Source of the DNA: Rhizophagus irregularis
Taxonomy: Eukaryota > Glomeromycota > Glomeromycetes > Glomerales > Glomeraceae
NCBI RefSeq assembly: GCF_026210795.1
Contig: NC_089447.1
Location: 2,730,501-2,794,500 of the forward strand
Direction of reading: 5' to 3'
Length of the DNA: 64,000 bases
The notes beneath the pieces are model-generated. The model saw only the letters and a program-made list of their open reading frames with translations. It ran no database searches and had not been told where the DNA came from. Positions 1-11,437 of the stretch are shown in pieces. The stretch's first letter is position 1. Every line of letters starts with the position of its first letter. Made by a program: the position numbers and the translations under genes.

Positions 1-390
1 TGTGAAAAAATGATACATGCTAAACAAGAAGCTGGCATCACTAAATCTATTAAAATGACATCAACTCCTACTTCTTCCACATACACAGATGGGTTAAATA
101 GATATATGTTGCTCCAGTCAACCATCAACTGACACGAAACCATAATTAACTGCATGACCAGATGCAAGAATCACCTAACTGACTAATCACCAATGGATGC
201 AAGCAACCATGGAAATCAAGAAAATCTTTTGCTTAATTGCAGTGCAGTGGGTCTTGTAATCTACCAGGCATAGATATCAGGGCAATTTGCTAAAATGGTG
301 CATTTCAAACCTACGTGATTAGCCAATATGATCATCCAACAGTGCACATGTAGGGTTCCAATAAGGAATGACGAATGGTTTACAAATTAA
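1..390. other. Window-edge segment of unusual composition, possible decayed element
   Basis: The first ~390 bases are visibly richer in G and C than the flanking intergenic DNA and have few homopolymer runs. The + strand frame starting at base 1 is open for about 42 codons and then continues with scattered stop codons, which is the look of a decayed coding sequence. No domain is recognisable. It could be the end of a degenerate transposable element or the tail of a gene lying to the left. From about 390 to 630 the sequence is ordinary AT-rich spacer carrying the 3' flank of the PTH1 gene. Confidence 0.3.
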
Positions 391-630
391 CAATATTAGT
401 TTAGTTTTATAGTTTTTTACTTTTGTATAATCACTAGCATTATTCTAATAAATTTGTAAATGTACTGCGGTTAGCAAAAAAAAATAAAATTATAAACCTT
501 ACTCTTTTCTTTTTTTATTTTAGTTTGTTGATTAAGTAAAAAATACCAATAATACATAATTAACAAATAAAAATCAATTTTTAAAGACAATGCAATATAG
601 ATAATTTCCGGTCTATTACGTCACATAAAA

Positions 631-1786
631 CTATCCGAGATTTATACTAGTTTTAAATAATTCATCTTTACATCTTGGAAACACGTCATTGTTGTAAATT
701 TCCATTTCATCAGGAGGAATACGCGACAAAACAAAATTCGACACAATATCATGTGATCGATCATCTATTTCGCTTGGGGGTCTTCCTATACCAATTCGTA
801 GTCTTAGAAATTCCTGAAAATAAGTAAAAATCATATGAAATTAATTTATAATTAATAAAAGCAATAAAAACAAAATTAGAAAATTATTACATCAGTTTTC
901 AAATGATCAATCACTGATTTAATTCCGTTGTGACCACTATGAATTGAAAAATATTAATGTTTAAATTTTGATTATTAATTCTTTCCCTTTTTTACATTAC
1001 TTTGCACTGCCACCATTTTTTATGCTGAGTTTGCCGAGTTCACGTTGCATATCATCATGTATGATTATAATATTTGAATGCGAAAACCCAAGTTCTCGTG
1101 CTATTTTAATTGTCAACGATTTATTAATTACTATTTAACAAGTAAATAAAATGAAACTTTCAAAGTACAAACATGCTTTTGAGACCGATTTCCCGCTAAC
1201 ATTCATAAATAATAAAGGTTTCATCAATGTCAATTTTAAGGGAACGAAGCCGGGCTTTGGTTCAAGATTTTTGAGTTTAAGCGTAAGTGTAGAGATTGAA
1301 GTAGAAGTCGAGGATATTGTTTGTGCATTCAGCAATCTCGATGATAATTGAAGTAAAGAAGGAGATCTCGAAGAATCGGATAATAATGGCAAATCGTTTG
1401 CTGAAGGAAGATTAACACTTTGAATTACATTATCCTCATCTTGTGCGATAGTATCACTGTTAATGATGTTTGCTTTATTCTCTTTATTTTTTCTCTTCTT
1501 TTCTTTCTTAGTAGATGGGTTTAAAGATTGAGAAGAATCAACATACACTGTTGTTGGTTGTGTAAGATATGCATGGGTTGATTCATTTTTTGACCAGGTG
1601 AGGTTTAATTGTGATGCTAGATAATCTAAAAGAAGCAACCCAATGCTATGCCTTGTTTGTGGGAGCGTATAATTTCCCAAGCCAACTAACTGAATATCGA
1701 ATCCGTGACAACATTCGTATCAATTCAAAATTTAAACAAGAATTGAATTGGTCAAAAAAACCTACCAACACTCGTTTGGGTACCAT
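631..1786 (-). CDS. PTH1: Peptidyl-tRNA hydrolase (Pth1 family)
   Basis: This enzyme hydrolyses the ester bond of peptidyl-tRNA released from stalled ribosomes and recycles tRNA. Five coding exons join in frame on the minus strand. Exon 1 (ATG at 1786) encodes only MVPKRVL, then a GTAGGT...CAG intron, and exon 2 starts LVGLGNYTLPQTRHSIG, the family's N-terminal GLGNPG-like loop with the catalytic His. Exon 2 also holds a Lys/Asn-rich insertion of about 90 residues before the KPLLFMNVSG block (family: KPxTYMNxSG). Exon 3 gives IIHDDMQRELGKLSIKNGGS with the catalytic Asp, exon 4 GHNGIKSV, and exon 5 IGIGRPPS and the C-terminus. The internal insertion is unusual for the family. The gene diverges from the UTP16-like gene, with 103 bp between start codons. 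All catalytic motifs are present, so the gene looks intact. Confidence 0.9.
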
Positions 1787-1889
1787 TTTAGAGAATTGAG
1801 ATTCAACACAGTCCGGCGATATCATGTGATATTAAAACCGCTGATAATCAATTTTTTTTTTTTTTGAAATCTCATTATCTATATACTGT
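1787..1889. promoter_or_regulatory. Short bidirectional promoter PTH1 / UTP16-like
   Basis: Only 103 bp separate the two divergent start codons. The spacer holds a near-perfect palindrome ATATCATGTGATAT at 1819-1832, an E-box-like core CATGTG, and a run of about 15 T at 1852-1865 next to the + strand start. The shared-promoter role is inferred from position. Confidence 0.45.
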
Positions 1890-2798
1890 ATGTTTAATTC
1901 CGAAGGAACAACACAAAGATCGGACGATGAGGCTCCTGAAGTGGTCTCCAATTCAACTAGTAAAATTAAAGCATTGGAAATTAAAGAGAAAGAACGTGTA
2001 GTGAAACAAAAGTATGCATAATTATATATGGCAAGAAGATTAGTGGGATTTAATCAAAAGTCCAGAACATGTGCAGTAAAATTTTTTTTTTTATTGAAAT
2101 AATTCAAGGTTACTGGAAATTAAAAAACGAAAACGTCGTGAAATTGATGCTAAATTAAAAGAACAAAAAAGTCGTAAAATAGCCAAACTTTCGGCTGTCC
2201 CTAACTCTAATAAAAAAGTGGATAATATTATGAAAAAAATAAAAGAGGAAGGATTACCGAAATTCTTGCCAACAGAATTATTAGAAGATTTCGTAAATGA
2301 AGATGATAAGACGAAAAGAAGGTTTTGAGAGCTTTGAATTTTTTACGATAAAGAATAGATATAACTAAATATTTATGTTCGTATTAGAAAACAAAGTGAA
2401 CATACACAAATTAGGTTAGAAATGAGCAAAGTGAAACCACGAATTAAAAAAAGGAAAAAGAAGCAACATAATACTGGGTGGGTTATTGATTTTTGATTTT
2501 TCAAAGATAATTTTTTAAATTAACATTTTTATTATTCTATACAAAAAGTCCTTTCACCGTTGTTGCTTTACAAGATCCTGACCTTGATAGACCGATTCCA
2601 ACTCCAAAAGAAATCATGGAATTTAAAGATGATCACTTTTATGGAGAAAGATTACCCAGGAAAAATGGTAATTTTGCATATTTTTTGTTTATGTAAATTA
2701 GAAGAAAATATTTACTATCGTCATAACTTATTTAATTAGCTATATTGAACGCGAGTCAGGGAATAAAAGGTGCAGCCATTAGGTTTTGTCGAAAATAA
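1890..2798 (+). CDS. Small basic nucleolar protein, probable Utp16/NOL7-like U3 snoRNP factor
   Basis: Five exons join in frame from ATG 1890 to TAA 2798, about 190 residues. The protein begins with an acidic Ser-rich segment, then a long Lys/Arg/Glu-rich coiled-coil-like stretch (LLEIKKRKRREIDAKLKEQK), the motif GLPKFLPTELLEDF, another basic block (KPRIKKRKKKQ) and a C-terminal segment PFTVVALQDPDLDRPIP. The LP-x-ELL motif between basic segments and the FTVV strand are what one expects of Bud21/Utp16 and NOL7 family proteins, which act in the small-subunit processome. The assignment rests on this pattern only and no catalytic signature exists to confirm it. It pairs divergently with PTH1 and converges on MSH2. 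Confidence 0.5.
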
Positions 2799-2883
2799 TC
2801 ATTTATTTCAACCAATTTTTTGGAATATTTATTTCACTATCCGCTTTATTAAAATGTGAGAACTCGCATGCTTCCCTATGTAC

Positions 2884-2905
2884 ATTATTATTATTATTAT
2901 TATTA
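2884..2905. repeat. (ATT)n microsatellite
   Basis: Seven consecutive ATT units lie in the 130-bp spacer between the convergent UTP16-like and MSH2 stop codons. Confidence 0.9.
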
Positions 2906-2928
2906 AGCAGAGAATATAATACAGTACA

Positions 2929-5900
2929 TCAGAATCCAGCAATAACATCCTGACACCATGAGTTACTTTCAATTCTTTCTTGATATTTATTTCTAACTAT
3001 AGAAATACGTTCTATTATTGATTGATAATCCATAGATTCAATGTTAGGAGTATTTGCTATTTCTTTCATGAATTCTTCGATAATAGTGCTTCCTTCCTAT
3101 AGATATAATAATGATCACAATTATTTTGATGGTATTTATAGAATATTTATTAGAATCTTTAGTATTATTACCTCGATTTCTTCTTTAGAAAACGTAGTTT
3201 TACCATCAATTTCCATCGTGTTTTCATCTATTTAGAACAAATAATCAAATTTAATGACATATAGATTAAGCTAAATTAACACGATTAGAATAAACTTACG
3301 TTTAGTAACATCCTCCAATTGTTTCTCTTTTCTTCTCGCAAGCTATTTTTTTTTTAATTAAATAAATATTGTAAATATTGAAACCAAATATAACCGAAAA
3401 TAAAAAGAGGAATTCTACCTTGACAACAGTATCGGGAAAATTTGCCAATTCTGCGACATGAATACCGAAACTCTCATCACAAATACCTAAATAGAATTCA
3501 GTAAGTATATTTCTTCGTTAAATAATAACTGTAATACTTCTATGCGGAAATTTCTTACCTTCTTTGACTTTGTACAATAATGTAATGTCTCGTCCACCTG
3601 AAGGGTTTACCCCAATATGTGCCGTAACATGTAAATTATATGCGTAAGGAACTTCTTCCGTTAATGCCGTCAATTCATGAAAATGCGTTGCAAACATACA
3701 AAAGCATCGAATTTTCTTCGAAATATATCTTTTTAATGAAAGTTAATTTAATAATTGCCCGGGTTGTTTTCTTTTTTTTAAAAAAAAAAAATTTCATAAA
3801 ATGAACAAACTCTGAAATCGCCCAAGCTAAACCAAATCCATCATAAGTACTAGTTCCTCTTCCAAGCTCGTCGATAATTATCAAAGAATTGGTCGTTGCA
3901 GTCTATATATCAATTGTTGGAATTAAATATTACAAATAGAAGAATAAACTATATGACAAAACTAACCTTTATAATATTTGCTGTTTCCAACATTTCCGCC
4001 ATAAATGTAGATACACCTTTAAGTTGGCTATCGCCAGCACCCACTCTTGCAAGGATACAATCAAATACACAAAGACTTGCTTCTGTACAAGGAACAAAAC
4101 AGCCAGTCTGTGCCATCAAAGCAATAACACCAATCTATATTGAAAGCAGTTTAATTAATAATAGTTAAAACATTAGAAATGATTATTACTATTTTTAATT
4201 ACTTGTCGGATATAGGTTGATTTTCCCCCCATATTTGGCCCAGTGATAATTAATAATTCTTTTTGATCTATAATAAAATTCAAAATTAAAATTACAAAAC
4301 CGACGATGTAAAATAAAAATAAATATCCACTTACCTCTTATTAAGCTAACATCGTTTGGTATAAACGAAACGTCATCTTGCACCTCTATACAAGGATGGC
4401 GAGCATTTTTCAAGACAACGTTTCCTTCCCCTATATTAATAAAGTCAGATAAATATCCAAAAATTACAGAGATTTCGGGAGTTTGTACAGTAAAATGTTA
4501 CCTTTATTATACATCTTGGGGCGAATGTATGGTACGGGTGCGTGAACCGCAACATGTGCAAAACTATTGTATAAGTAAGTAAATATGCGTAACAATAATT
4601 TTTCAATTCACACATCGTTTCATACCTAAGTATAACATCAAGGTGAGCCATTAATCCATTCAAAGTTTCCAAAGCAGGACAATAGGATGCTATAAAAACA
4701 CAGCTTTTTTATTAATTTACTATATTCATAAATATTTTTTTTTAAGAAAAAAGAATTGTTTACCTGCTATCTCAATTACTTCCTTAACCAATGTATTTTG
4801 CTCTTTCTCATATAATCCTAAATTATCATGAAACGATGTACTCAATTGTCTCAATTTATCTGTTGTAAAGTAAACACCACCACGCTGTGTAGAAAGTTCA
4901 TGATACTGTTTTTTCCCACGAATACAAGTTGCATCCTTTTTTTTCCATAAGAAAGGAAATTATAAATTAACTAAAGCAAAGTTTTAAGTACAATTATACA
5001 GAAACTCCTCATTATAAATACATTTCGAGTAATTCTGAAACAATATCCATAAACGTTTTGTTTCTCAAGATGCAATTTTTTATCCGTATCCATGCAAAGA
5101 TCTTCTCCGACCTTAATATAGTACAAATCAGAATATTTAACAGTATTTTCAGTACGTGAAGTAAAATATAAAGAAATATTCACCTTCTCATGCTCTTCGT
5201 TAATTTTTTCTTTGATCCCATCAATTTTATTCTGAATTTCTTAAAAAAAGAAAATATTATTAAACATCTACAATTTATCAATACATACATTTATTTTATT
5301 AATACGAACACATACGTTTTAACTCTGAATTAAAATCAGCTTTAATCATAAATTGATGATAATCTGCAGCTTCTAAATCAATTGTGGTTTCAACCATTTC
5401 TTGATATTTCTCAAGTTCACTGTAATGTTCCTACATACAAATGTTGAAATTAATACCAATAAAAAATATTTATTCGTTTTAAAAAACGAATATTTACTTT
5501 GAGTTTAGCATTATATATTTCCTCGATAAGTTCTTTGCTAGAGTCATTCATAGAATCAAATAATTCTAGAGCTTCAATTAACTTGGGCAACTTTATTATT
5601 ACTTGATAGACTCGTATAACGTCCTAAGAGTAAATTCATAAGTTAGTTATTAAGTCAAGAAAAATTATTGAGACGAACAAACCTGTAACGATGCTATTCT
5701 CTTTTGGAATCGTTTCGATAAGCGATGAAGATCAGGTATACTCTTCAAATGTTCCTCCTAAATAAATAAATTTTTACGGTTTAAATTACTCGTTGTTTTT
5801 ATCTATACCTATTTAAAGTTAACATACGCGTAAAGATAACCTAAGTTCCGTATCTTCCGCAAAGATTTCTACCAATGAATGTCTTAATTCTGTAAGAATA

Positions 5901-7902
5901 AAAATAATTAAGTTAAATGCAAACAAGCAAATAAATAAACAAACAAAATAAAAAATAAATGATCATATTCATACCTATCTCTTTGATATCCATCAATGGT
6001 TGTTTCAGCCATTGGCATAATAATCTAGAACCCTGAGCAGTCTTACATTTATTTAAAAGACCAAACAAACTAGAATTCTTATTGGAGCCTAAAAATTTAT
6101 TAATAATTAATCAATTAAGAAAAGAAAAGAGAAACTAAAATACGTGAATACCTTCTTGTGGACTTTGCATTAAATTCAATGCCCTTAATGCTGAAGCATC
6201 TAATTTCATATATTGTGACAAATCATGATGTCTCAGAATATAATGACCAAAATTACTATCATCAGTCATGAGCTTTAAATTAAAAGGAAAATCATAATAA
6301 AATGTTGTTAATTACTAAATTATAAAATTCGAAATAAGTGAAATAAGTTATTTCACAAATTACCGATAGGTATTTAATGAGACTTGCGCAAGCAGTCATA
6401 GCATGCTTCATTTCAAATTCAGCTGAATAAGAACAAATTAAATCAAATCATTACTAAGTTATAAATAGAATTTTCATACAAAAAAAAAAGTGAAACTAAC
6501 GAAGAGTCGCGGCAGATACATCATCACCCAACAAACGGTTAAGATCTTGTTCAATATTCTTGATTGTAAAATCGCCTGGCAATAAATGAAAATAAGTATT
6601 CTATGAGTTATATAATAAACGAAAGTTCTCAATTGGAAATGTCTTAAATATAATTACTTTTTTTGCGTTCAGTGATAACAATGTCAAATTTTTCAATGAT
6701 ATCCCTTAATTTCGATAAATCATAATCTTTACGTGACTCATCTGCTGGAATAACACATTCTTTCACTCCGAGTTGAGCAAGTAAAGACTAAAACATTAAT
6801 TTAAAATACACTATTAAAATATGAAAAGAAAAAAAGAATTGTGTTTCATAAGAATTAAATGGTATACCTCAAAATTTGAAAATAATTCATTATCAATAAA
6901 TTCTGATACGCCTAATTCTCTTATTGTTGTATCAGCAAATGAAACTCCAACCATTCTTTGATCACCTCGTATTCCCAATTTAACTGATAATACTATAGGT
7001 GAGGCTGAAATTTCAACGTTAGAAAACAAATGATCTTCAAATGCCTGGATGTTTCCTGGAGAAGCCTATATTAAAAATTTATTCGTTTTAATTAATGATC
7101 TAGAAATGATATATGATAAAAAAAATGATAAAATAATCGATCGTACATTTTTGACTAATTTCCATAAACCCTTTGATCCTTGAGCCCAAATTTCAATTTT
7201 CAATTGTTTATTTAATAATGCATCACGTAAAAATGTGTCACATGTTAAACGTGATAATGTACAACTGGGGACTTTATTTTTACCTATATTGATGTTAATA
7301 AAAAAATCAATTTTTTTTCAAAGTAAACTGATTGCATAATGATTGCACATACCCAAATATCTAATCACAGAGGAAGTATTATAGATATTTTGTGCAATAT
7401 ATAAAGCATCATCTTCATGGACACTATAATAATCCTATATTTATATTAAAAAATATATATATATATTATATGAAAATATTTCACAAAAAGATTTATTTGT
7501 AATAAATCATAGACAACCAACCCCATTACTTCTCTCAAATAATCGGATAGTATTACTCGATTTCTATTATTAAATGGATTAATTAATTTGATTATTCGAT
7601 TTTATGACTAATCTATACTTCTAAAATTTGATAAACCGATATATAACCTGCGGAAGTCCATTTATAAAAGCAAAAAAACCTTGCTCGCCTTGCTTGCTTT
7701 CTGTATAAAAAAAAACACGATAAATTGCAAGACAACAAGTAAGAATGATATGCTTCTATCTTTTTTGATGATACAATATTTGAATATAAAATATATGTTT
7801 CCACTATTAAAAAACATTTCATTACTAACCAAACGTCAAATCTGGTCTATCTTTTATTGGATTTGCCATATTTTTATTAAACTGATAAAACACAAAAGAC
7901 AT
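2929..7902 (-). CDS. MSH2: DNA mismatch repair ATPase MutS homologue 2
   Basis: MSH2 is the common subunit of the MutS-alpha and MutS-beta mismatch sensors in the nucleus. About 20 short exons on the minus strand can be read collinear with the family. Exon 1 starts [15 protein letters not shown], followed by [31 protein letters not shown] (family: TVRLFDRGDFYTAHGEDA), connector and lever segments ([40 protein letters not shown]), then the ATPase with Walker [15 protein letters not shown] near 4220, [16 protein letters not shown], Walker [20 protein letters not shown] near 3860 and [13 protein letters not shown] near 3690. The C-terminus [15 protein letters not shown] leads to a stop at 2929. 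Every diagnostic motif is intact; frame changes between exons are all explained by GT-AG introns. A second in-frame Met 11 codons downstream could also start it. The upstream region carries two ACGCGT boxes. Confidence 0.95.
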
Positions 7903-8738
7903 AATATTTTTAGATGAACGGATATTTGCTATGAAAAAGAGAGATCAAAGTTTACGCGTAGAAAGAAAGTTAACATGACGCGTTAAGTGATTGACAGATT
8001 GATTTAATCTTCTGCGCATTGGTACAATTCAAGTATTTTGTGTAACGTATAAGTTGAATATCGGAATTCCAACCATCTCATTCAATGTTAAAATAATCAT
8101 TAAACAAGAAACTTAGATATTCCAAGTTATACTCTACATGCGGAGCTCACGTGATCTTTAGGAATTTCAAAGATACATGAAATTGACTCAATGATTGTAG
8201 AGACGAAGAAAAGGAATGTTATTTCCAAAAAATTTATTGACCTGGTTGTATTATGGGATAAAGCTGCGGAATGAATTATGTTTTAAGATCGATCACGTGG
8301 TTTATTTCCGCTAGAATTTTTTTGGATCGCGTCACAAAACGAGCTAAATGACCAGCATTAGACATAATTTGCTAACCCCTGGTCCCTAATGTCGATTCAA
8401 CGTGACATTTTTTTGCTGCAAATACGCAGATATGATTTTGAAAATCGGTAGTACAACTTTCCATAATCGACAAAAACGTCAGTAACTTTAACCCAAAAAT
8501 GGGAAAAATACATCCAAAATTTTTATATAAATTAAACTTTAATGCTTAAATAATTTATGGACAACTGATCCTTTCAAATCCACCAATTTTTTTTTCTCCC
8601 TTGTTTTTTTTAGCCTTCACTTACTTCCCTTGTAAAAAAAACGTTTTTTTCTTTCGCGGTATTAGGACCAAATCACTCATCGATTTTTTTCAGTTATTCT
8701 TCTTTGGAGTCATCAACTTTAAAAGATAGTTTATAAAC
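7903..8738. promoter_or_regulatory. Divergent promoter region MSH2 / H2A.Z
   Basis: This 836-bp spacer separates two divergent start codons, both of genes used in chromosome replication and maintenance. It contains ACGCGT at 7954-7959 and 7978-7983 and CACGTG at 8148-8153 and 8294-8299. T-rich tracts lie close to the H2A.Z start. No ORF of interest was found in it. Confidence 0.5.
7954..7983. promoter_or_regulatory. Pair of MCB-type ACGCGT boxes upstream of MSH2
   Basis: Two exact ACGCGT hexamers, 24 bp apart, lie 52 and 76 bp upstream of the MSH2 start codon. In yeasts this hexamer (MluI cell-cycle box) is bound by MBF and drives G1/S expression of DNA replication and repair genes. Function here is inferred from sequence and position. 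Confidence 0.5.
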
Positions 8739-9747
8739 ATGGTAGGTTACTTTTAACGTATTTTTTTTTTGTCACGTGAGCAAGTCGTTCTTCGTGGTTC
8801 ATGTTTTGCTTTTGTTCGTATATATAAAGTATATTTTTGATGTTTCTTTATTTTTTTAAAATACTTTCTCTATATACTTTGATAAAAACCGCGTTTTTTT
8901 ATTAAATATTCAGTTACTTCTTAAATGTAAAAAAAAAACTCATCTTTAGTCGCGTTGGTTTTTTTTCTTTCCTAGCTTTGTATTGTTTATTTTAACCAAA
9001 TATGTAAATAAATCAGTTAACAAAATAAAATAATAAAAATTACTTCTAATAATAAACTCTTATTACTTTTTCACAAATAAGGCTACTGGTACTAAAGCAC
9101 CTTTTGGCGCACCAACTGCTGAAAATGGTGCTTCTGGAAATACTGGAACCGCTGGAAACGCAGAAAACTCTAACCACCAACAAAAAGCTGAGAGACCTCC
9201 TGTCGTGTCCAGGTCACAGAGGGCCGGCTTGCAGGTAAAAAATTTATATTTATTTAGATTATATTTTTTTTTGTAAACTATAACATAATAATTCCGTTCA
9301 AATTTTACATAATGACTATTGCTGCGCCACAATGATCTAACTCAAAATGTTTATAATAGTTTCCTGTTGGTCGTGTTCATCGTTATTTGAAAAAAAGAAC
9401 TTTAAATAATGCCAGAGTCGGTGCCAAAGCAGGAGTCTATTTAGCAGCTATTTTAGAATATCTTACAGCTGAAGTACTTGAACTGGCAGGAAATGCTTCA
9501 AAGGATCTCAAAGTGAAAAGAATTACACCTCGTCATTTACAGCTTGCAATTCGAGGTGATGAAGAACTTGACACGCTGATTCGAGCTACAATTGCCGGTG
9601 GCGGTGTATTGCCGGTAAGCTTATGATTTTTAATATTCTAGGAAGCTTTTTAACATCCTATGTTAACCCTTTCCTTTTCTTTCTTTCCAGCATATTCATA
9701 AAAATCTTCTTAATAAATCAAATCAAAAGTCAAAAAAGTCATCGTAA
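8739..9747 (+). CDS. HTZ1: Histone variant H2A.Z with atypical N-terminal tail
   Basis: H2A.Z replaces H2A in nucleosomes flanking promoters. Coding exon 1 is the ATG alone (8739-8741) followed directly by a GTAGGT intron. Exon 2 (9082-9234) encodes the N-tail ending SRSQRAGLQ, exon 3 (9360-9614) the histone fold starting [10 protein letters not shown] and including [20 protein letters not shown] and [10 protein letters not shown], and exon 4 HIHKNLLNK and a basic tail. The segments [20 protein letters not shown] and [12 protein letters not shown] are diagnostic of H2A.Z rather than canonical H2A. The tail is odd: 52 residues before the core rather than roughly 25-30, rich in Gly/Ala/Asn/Thr and with only two lysines (K6, K36), whereas H2A.Z tails are normally lysine-rich and acetylated. 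The fold itself looks normal. Confidence 0.93.
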
Positions 9748-10330
9748 ATCATTAAAGATAGTATATGCTACAGGATCCAGAATGTAAATATTTTGCCCTC
9801 TTGAACTACCCTATCTTGTTTAATATAATTAATACGTTAATTTCGTAACCACTTTCTAGTATTAGGTAGTTGATCGGAATATTAGACAGAAAGTTAATAA
9901 ATCCTCGGATGCGGTTAACGTTGAAATTGCACTTTATTGCTATTCTTTTAATATTTTGTCTATTATAATGTTTTTGCAATAAGTGCTTACGATCCCCGTA
10001 TTATGGATTTCTTTTTTTTCATTAAAGAAATAAATAAATACAAAATATCATTTTGTATTTTCTTTTTTTTTTTAAGGGTAAAAAAAAAATTTCTATGAAA
10101 TTAAAATTCGAGATAAGAGGAGGAAAGTGAAATTTAATTTGTATTTAATTTCCAATTTCATTCCGATAAAAAAAAATTATTTTTTAACAAATATAAATAA
10201 ATTGTTTAGTTGACTGATCTACAGAAATTTTGTTATATTTATTAATATTTTTAATTTAACTAAGAAACTACAAAGGGAAAAAACAATGACATTACAAAAG
10301 CCAAACCAATCTATCCTGTAATAATTTCTA
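9748..10330. other. Convergent 3' spacer H2A.Z / TRAPPC6
   Basis: AT-rich 583-bp spacer between two convergent stop codons with several A and T homopolymers. It presumably contains both 3' untranslated regions and polyadenylation sites; no gene-like ORF is seen. Confidence 0.6.
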
Positions 10331-11220
10331 TTATGATTTTGCAATTTTGATTTGGAATGAACCTATAAAGATGAAAATTCAAAATTAGTAATTTCTAAAA
10401 AAAAAAAAAATCCAATCTAAATAAATTACATTGTGGTAAAGAGTTTGTTTCTGCAATGACTACGCTGACAACACCCAAATTAGCCAAAGCTCCTCTAATT
10501 AATCCACATGGAAACCAAAGATACTATAAAAAAATGAATAAATTTAACATATTGAATTAATAAATAAAATAAAAAATTTTTATGTTACCGGAACTGCTTT
10601 CTTAGCCGCAGCTTCGCTACCAGATTCAGTTGACATTCTAAGGAACCATCTAAAACCATTATCTTGAAGTACATAAACTCCCTAAATAAAAGGATTTTAT
10701 AAATTTAAAATAAACAAATATAAATGGATATATCAAAAGGCTCTTACTCTATGATTGGTTTTCAAGTTATCGATTTGTTTTTTAAAAATTATAGACCATA
10801 GATCCTTACAGATAAATTTTACAACATCGAGTGTATCAACGAATCTAGGACGATCTCTAGTAAACCTATTATACAAAAATAAATCAACACAAAAATTTAA
10901 ATTATATATATATTAATTTATTCGCTTTACCTTTCAACTAAACTTTGTCCAACTTGATAACCCAACATTTCTAATTTATAATAAACGGCTTCTTTATCAT
11001 TTTCTGAATCGACAGTAGTTCTATACATTAAATCTACCATTTCCATAATAAGAAACTCTAAACAACTTTCATTAACATGTGTAGGTCTTAAATTAACACC
11101 TATATTTCCACCAACAGAGCCTCCTCCTATATTTGAGGTTGAACTTTGTACTTCATCTCCTGAGGCTAATGAAGTGAAAAATGGTGTTATGGCTGAGGAG
11201 GCTGTTTGAAGTACAGACAT
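10331..11220 (-). CDS. TRS33: TRAPP complex subunit TRAPPC6 / Trs33
   Basis: TRAPPC6 is a core subunit of the TRAPP complexes that activate Rab1/Ypt1 in ER-Golgi and Golgi traffic. Exon 1 (11220-10927) has a Ser/Gly-rich N-terminal extension of about 55 residues not found in short family members, then [14 protein letters not shown] and [16 protein letters not shown]. Later exons give [54 protein letters not shown] and the C-terminus [14 protein letters not shown], ending at the TAA at 10331. These match the Bet3-fold order of human TRAPPC6 (FCKDLW, NHQGTYVLQDN, CGLLRGAL, CKFQVVIPKS). The last intron splits the Cys codon. Confidence 0.93.
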
Positions 11221-11437
11221 TTCTATTTATGATTTTTTTTTATTTTCAAGAAAAAACTTTAATTTGATTGTAAATATATTGAACGTGATAAATGAGACCT
11301 GACAATGCGTAAAAAAAATTCAGTGAAGCGAAAAATTTTGAAATCCGAAAACCAGTGATAAATGTGTATAATGTAGTACAGATACTAATTTGTATTAGTT
11401 AAATCACGTGAATTAAATTATTAAATTTTATTATCAG

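Noticed and set aside
7613-7822. Minus-strand ORF of 69 codons near the MSH2 5' end
   Set aside because: It runs across introns. The true small exons in this region encode [10 protein letters not shown] and [10 protein letters not shown] in another frame.
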